Below are positions 5,842 through 7,018 of a stretch of DNA of 7,018 nucleotides, piece by piece. A program made the translations under genes and the position numbers. The stretch covers positions 8,606 to 15,623 of the forward strand of contig FR890541.1 of assembly GCA_000433415.1 (NCBI GenBank). The letters are read 5' to 3'. The notes under the pieces are model-generated. The model had not been told where the DNA came from. It saw only the letters and a program-made list of their open reading frames with translations, and did not search any database. Position 1 is the stretch's first letter; each line of letters starts with the position of its first letter. This DNA comes from Clostridium sp. CAG:448 (lineage in GTDB: Bacteria > Bacillota > Clostridia > Oscillospirales > CAG-272).

Positions 5842-5886
5842 GGAGGGTTTGATCGTTTCGATGAAACGGACAAGCCCTCCTTTTTT
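5842..5886 (+). terminator. strong intrinsic terminator after the isomerase gene
   Basis: A 10-bp outer stem (5842-5851 with 5871-5880, one G-U pair), a small symmetric internal loop, and a 6-bp perfect inner stem (CGTTTC 5854-5859 with GAAACG 5863-5868, GAT loop) are followed at once by six T (5881-5886). It ends the isomerase transcript. Confidence 0.93.
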
Positions 5887-5960
5887 GTTTTCCGGGCAAA
5901 GGGAGCAGGAAATACGTTTTATTTTGCATGCCGGACAGTCGTTTTTTTTTCGCAACCGTC

Positions 5961-5989
5961 TTTACAAGGCAGGCACTTTGCGGTATAAT
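5961..5989 (+). promoter_or_regulatory. sigma-A promoter of the gene at 6050
   Basis: TTTACA (5961-5966), a 17-base spacer and a perfect TATAAT (5984-5989). Transcription should start near 5996, leaving a leader of about 54 bases. A run of nine T (5942-5950) lies just upstream and may act as an UP-like or curved element. Confidence 0.88.
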
Positions 5990-6007
5990 GGAACAAAAGG
6001 CGGCGTT

Positions 6008-6031
6008 TGTTTTCGGGCGTTGCCGAAAACA
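6008..6031 (+). promoter_or_regulatory. 5' UTR hairpin before the ribosome binding site
   Basis: TGTTTTCGG (6008-6016) and CCGAAAACA (6023-6031) make a perfect 9-bp stem with a 6-base loop. It ends two bases before the ribosome binding site. It could protect the mRNA 5' end or tune translation; as a DNA palindrome just after the start site it could also be an operator. Confidence 0.55.
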
Positions 6032-6033
6032 GC

Positions 6034-6040
6034 AAGGAGG
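6034..6040 (+). promoter_or_regulatory. ribosome binding site choosing among three in-frame ATGs
   Basis: AAGGAGG ends 9 bases before the ATG at 6050. The ATG at 6041 touches it and the ATG at 6059 is 18 bases away, so 6050 is the preferred start. Confidence 0.85.
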
Positions 6041-6067
6041 ATGATTCCTATGATTCCCATGATTCCC
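6041..6067 (+). repeat. three tandem 9-bp units carrying the start codon
   Basis: ATGATTCCT (6041-6049), ATGATTCCC (6050-6058) and ATGATTCCC (6059-6067). Each unit is three codons and gives one in-frame ATG. The N-terminus therefore reads MIPMIPV from the chosen start. Confidence 0.9.
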
Positions 6068-7018
6068 GTGTCCAAAAATGCGGTTGCCAACCGCAGACTA
6101 TACCTGACGAACCGGGCGGAGCTGATTGATTTTTCCGACGGGGACGTATTGTCCCGCATTTCGCTGAACGAAGGACTGGACGGTGCCGAAATCTGTGCGC
6201 TTCCGCAGGACCTTGTCAGCCGCGGAACAAACGCCCTGCGCCTGCACGCGGCATCCCTGCCGGACGGCTCCGCCGCACATACGCTTTCGTTTTCCTATCG
6301 CTTCCCGCAACCGCTTTCCCTGCAAAAGACCCCGACGTTGACCTTTGCGTTTTCTGCCTATGACGGGGAACGGGACAGTCAGTATTTTTCCGATGTCAAA
6401 GAGAACAAGTTTTTTGTGGAACGCCCGGACCCGCTCCTGATCAGCCGCTCTTACCTGACCGTGACGCTGCTTTCCGCGGACGACGCGGTCAGCCGGACGG
6501 TGCAGCTGACCGATTACGGCTTCAACCGGATTTTTGCCAACTTTTCCGGTGAACGCATGCTCGGCGCGGTGGACGGCATCCGCTTTACTTATCATATCTG
6601 CGAGAAGGCAGAGCAGTGGCAGCGCGTGATGAAGCTGGATACGGTCTATGCGGGCATGGAGGTGGATTTCACCCTTAAAGGCAGCGGCATGGAGACGCTT
6701 TTCACCGCGCAGAACGCAACCGTACAGCATCTGGACGGTGTGCTGACGCTTGCATGCGGCGCCGATGCCACGGTTTCCCTGCCCGATCTGACGGACGCGC
6801 AGGATACCGTTTGCGATGTGTTCCTGCCGGTCAAAAACACCCTGCTTCTGCGCATGTCCGCCGACGTTCCGGAACTTTCTCTGACGGTCGGTTTTTGTAC
6901 CGAGGGGGATGCGGCGTATCTGCCGGAAAACCGGAAAACCTTTGTGCTGCACCGCGCGGATCATGAACAGACCCTGTTTCTGAATCTTTCCGATTGCCCC
7001 GGCGCACAGGGCGAACTG
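6050..7018 (+). CDS. unknown protein with carbohydrate-binding-like beta-sandwich domains, C-terminus missing
   Basis: The frame stays open from 6050 to the window end, giving 323 residues so far; its stop lies beyond. I do not recognise a named family. There is no signal peptide or membrane segment, so the protein appears cytosolic, or exported by another route. Residues about 25-200 have the look of a jelly-roll carbohydrate-binding-like module. LIDFSDGD opens it and LRLHAASLPDG is an early strand. YRFPQPLSLQKTPTLTFAFSAYDG sits at about 83-106. An aromatic YGFNRIFANFSG stretch lies at 156-167, and GIRFTYHICEKAEQWQRVMKLDTVYAG (about 176-202) closes it. A second strand-rich region (about 254-320, with VFLPVKNTLLLRMS and QTLFLNLSDC) may be a related module. 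Such modules often precede glycoside hydrolase domains in Clostridia, so a sugar-polymer role next to the isomerase is plausible but unproven. Start choice is fixed by the AAGGAGG at 6034-6040. Confidence 0.75.
   Translation, partial: MIPMIPVSKNAVANRRLYLTNRAELIDFSDGDVLSRISLNEGLDGAEICALPQDLVSRGTNALRLHAASLPDGSAAHTLSFSYRFPQPLSLQKTPTLTFAFSAYDGERDSQYFSDVKENKFFVERPDPLLISRSYLTVTLLSADDAVSRTVQLTDYGFNRIFANFSGERMLGAVDGIRFTYHICEKAEQWQRVMKLDTVYAGMEVDFTLKGSGMETLFTAQNATVQHLDGVLTLACGADATVSLPDLTDAQDTVCDVFLPVKNTLLLRMSADVPELSLTVGFCTEGDAAYLPENRKTFVLHRADHEQTLFLNLSDCPGAQGEL

Noticed and set aside
4323..5873. Open frame of 516 codons on the minus strand
   Set aside because: It lies opposite the well-supported isomerase gene, has no domain pattern, and is explained by the C-ending codon bias of the real gene.
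5790..5886. Possible riboswitch before the gene at 6050
   Set aside because: A terminator hairpin follows a conserved-looking stretch, but no known aptamer pattern (guanidine, fluoride, ZTP, preQ1 and others were considered) fits, and the next gene has its own promoter downstream of the terminator.
5911..5950. Second terminator ending in a run of nine T
   Set aside because: The only stem reaching it has a bulge, a very long loop and six bases between stem and T run, so it is weak; the run sits just upstream of the next promoter instead.
6098..6964. Open frame of 288 codons on the minus strand
   Set aside because: It is opposite the open gene from 6050, which has promoter, ribosome binding site and a beta-sandwich-like sequence; the antisense protein is Arg/Lys/Gln-rich and unlike any family.

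Overview
The window reads as chromosomal DNA of a GC-rich Gram-positive anaerobe of the Clostridia (Bacillota), probably a gut or gut-like lineage. That rests on near-consensus sigma-A promoters, strong AGGAGG-type ribosome binding sites, a trigger-factor-like foldase lipoprotein, a small protein resembling the clostridial DUF6110 family beside a P-type ATPase, and a probable meso-diaminopimelate dehydrogenase. The species cannot be named from the sequence alone.

Layout. Bases 2-202 (+) are the C-terminal end of a probable diaminopimelate dehydrogenase. It converges with, and overlaps by 7 bases, the end of a minus-strand operon covering 196-2682. That operon has a textbook promoter (2714-2742) with an imperfect inverted repeat over its -10 box. 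It encodes an 88-residue membrane-anchored small protein and then a P1B-type metal ATPase. The ATPase is broken into two reading frames (702-2324 and 196-744) by a frameshift in a G-rich tract at 750-762. Between 2743 and 2804 a divergent intergenic region with three 11-bp direct repeats leads to a plus-strand gene (2877-4175) for a lipoprotein with an FKBP-like domain and a trigger-factor-type C-terminal domain. Next is a separately promoted gene (4320-5741) for an L-arabinose/L-fucose isomerase-like enzyme, with a long 3' UTR and a strong terminator (5842-5886). The last gene starts at 6050 behind a perfect promoter, a 5' UTR hairpin and an optimal ribosome binding site. It runs off the window end and looks like a beta-sandwich, carbohydrate-binding-like protein of unknown function.

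How the parts fit. Three themes sit side by side: metal transport (small protein plus ATPase), extracytoplasmic protein folding (lipoprotein), and sugar metabolism (isomerase, possibly the last gene). Each plus-strand gene after 2805 has its own promoter, so this is not one long operon. No CRISPR array, tRNA, rRNA, insertion sequence or phage gene was seen. Nothing amounts to a clear new system. The best leads are the split ATPase with its unusual Tyr-Ser-Cys transport motif, the probable operator at its promoter, and the triplicated start codon at 6041-6067.
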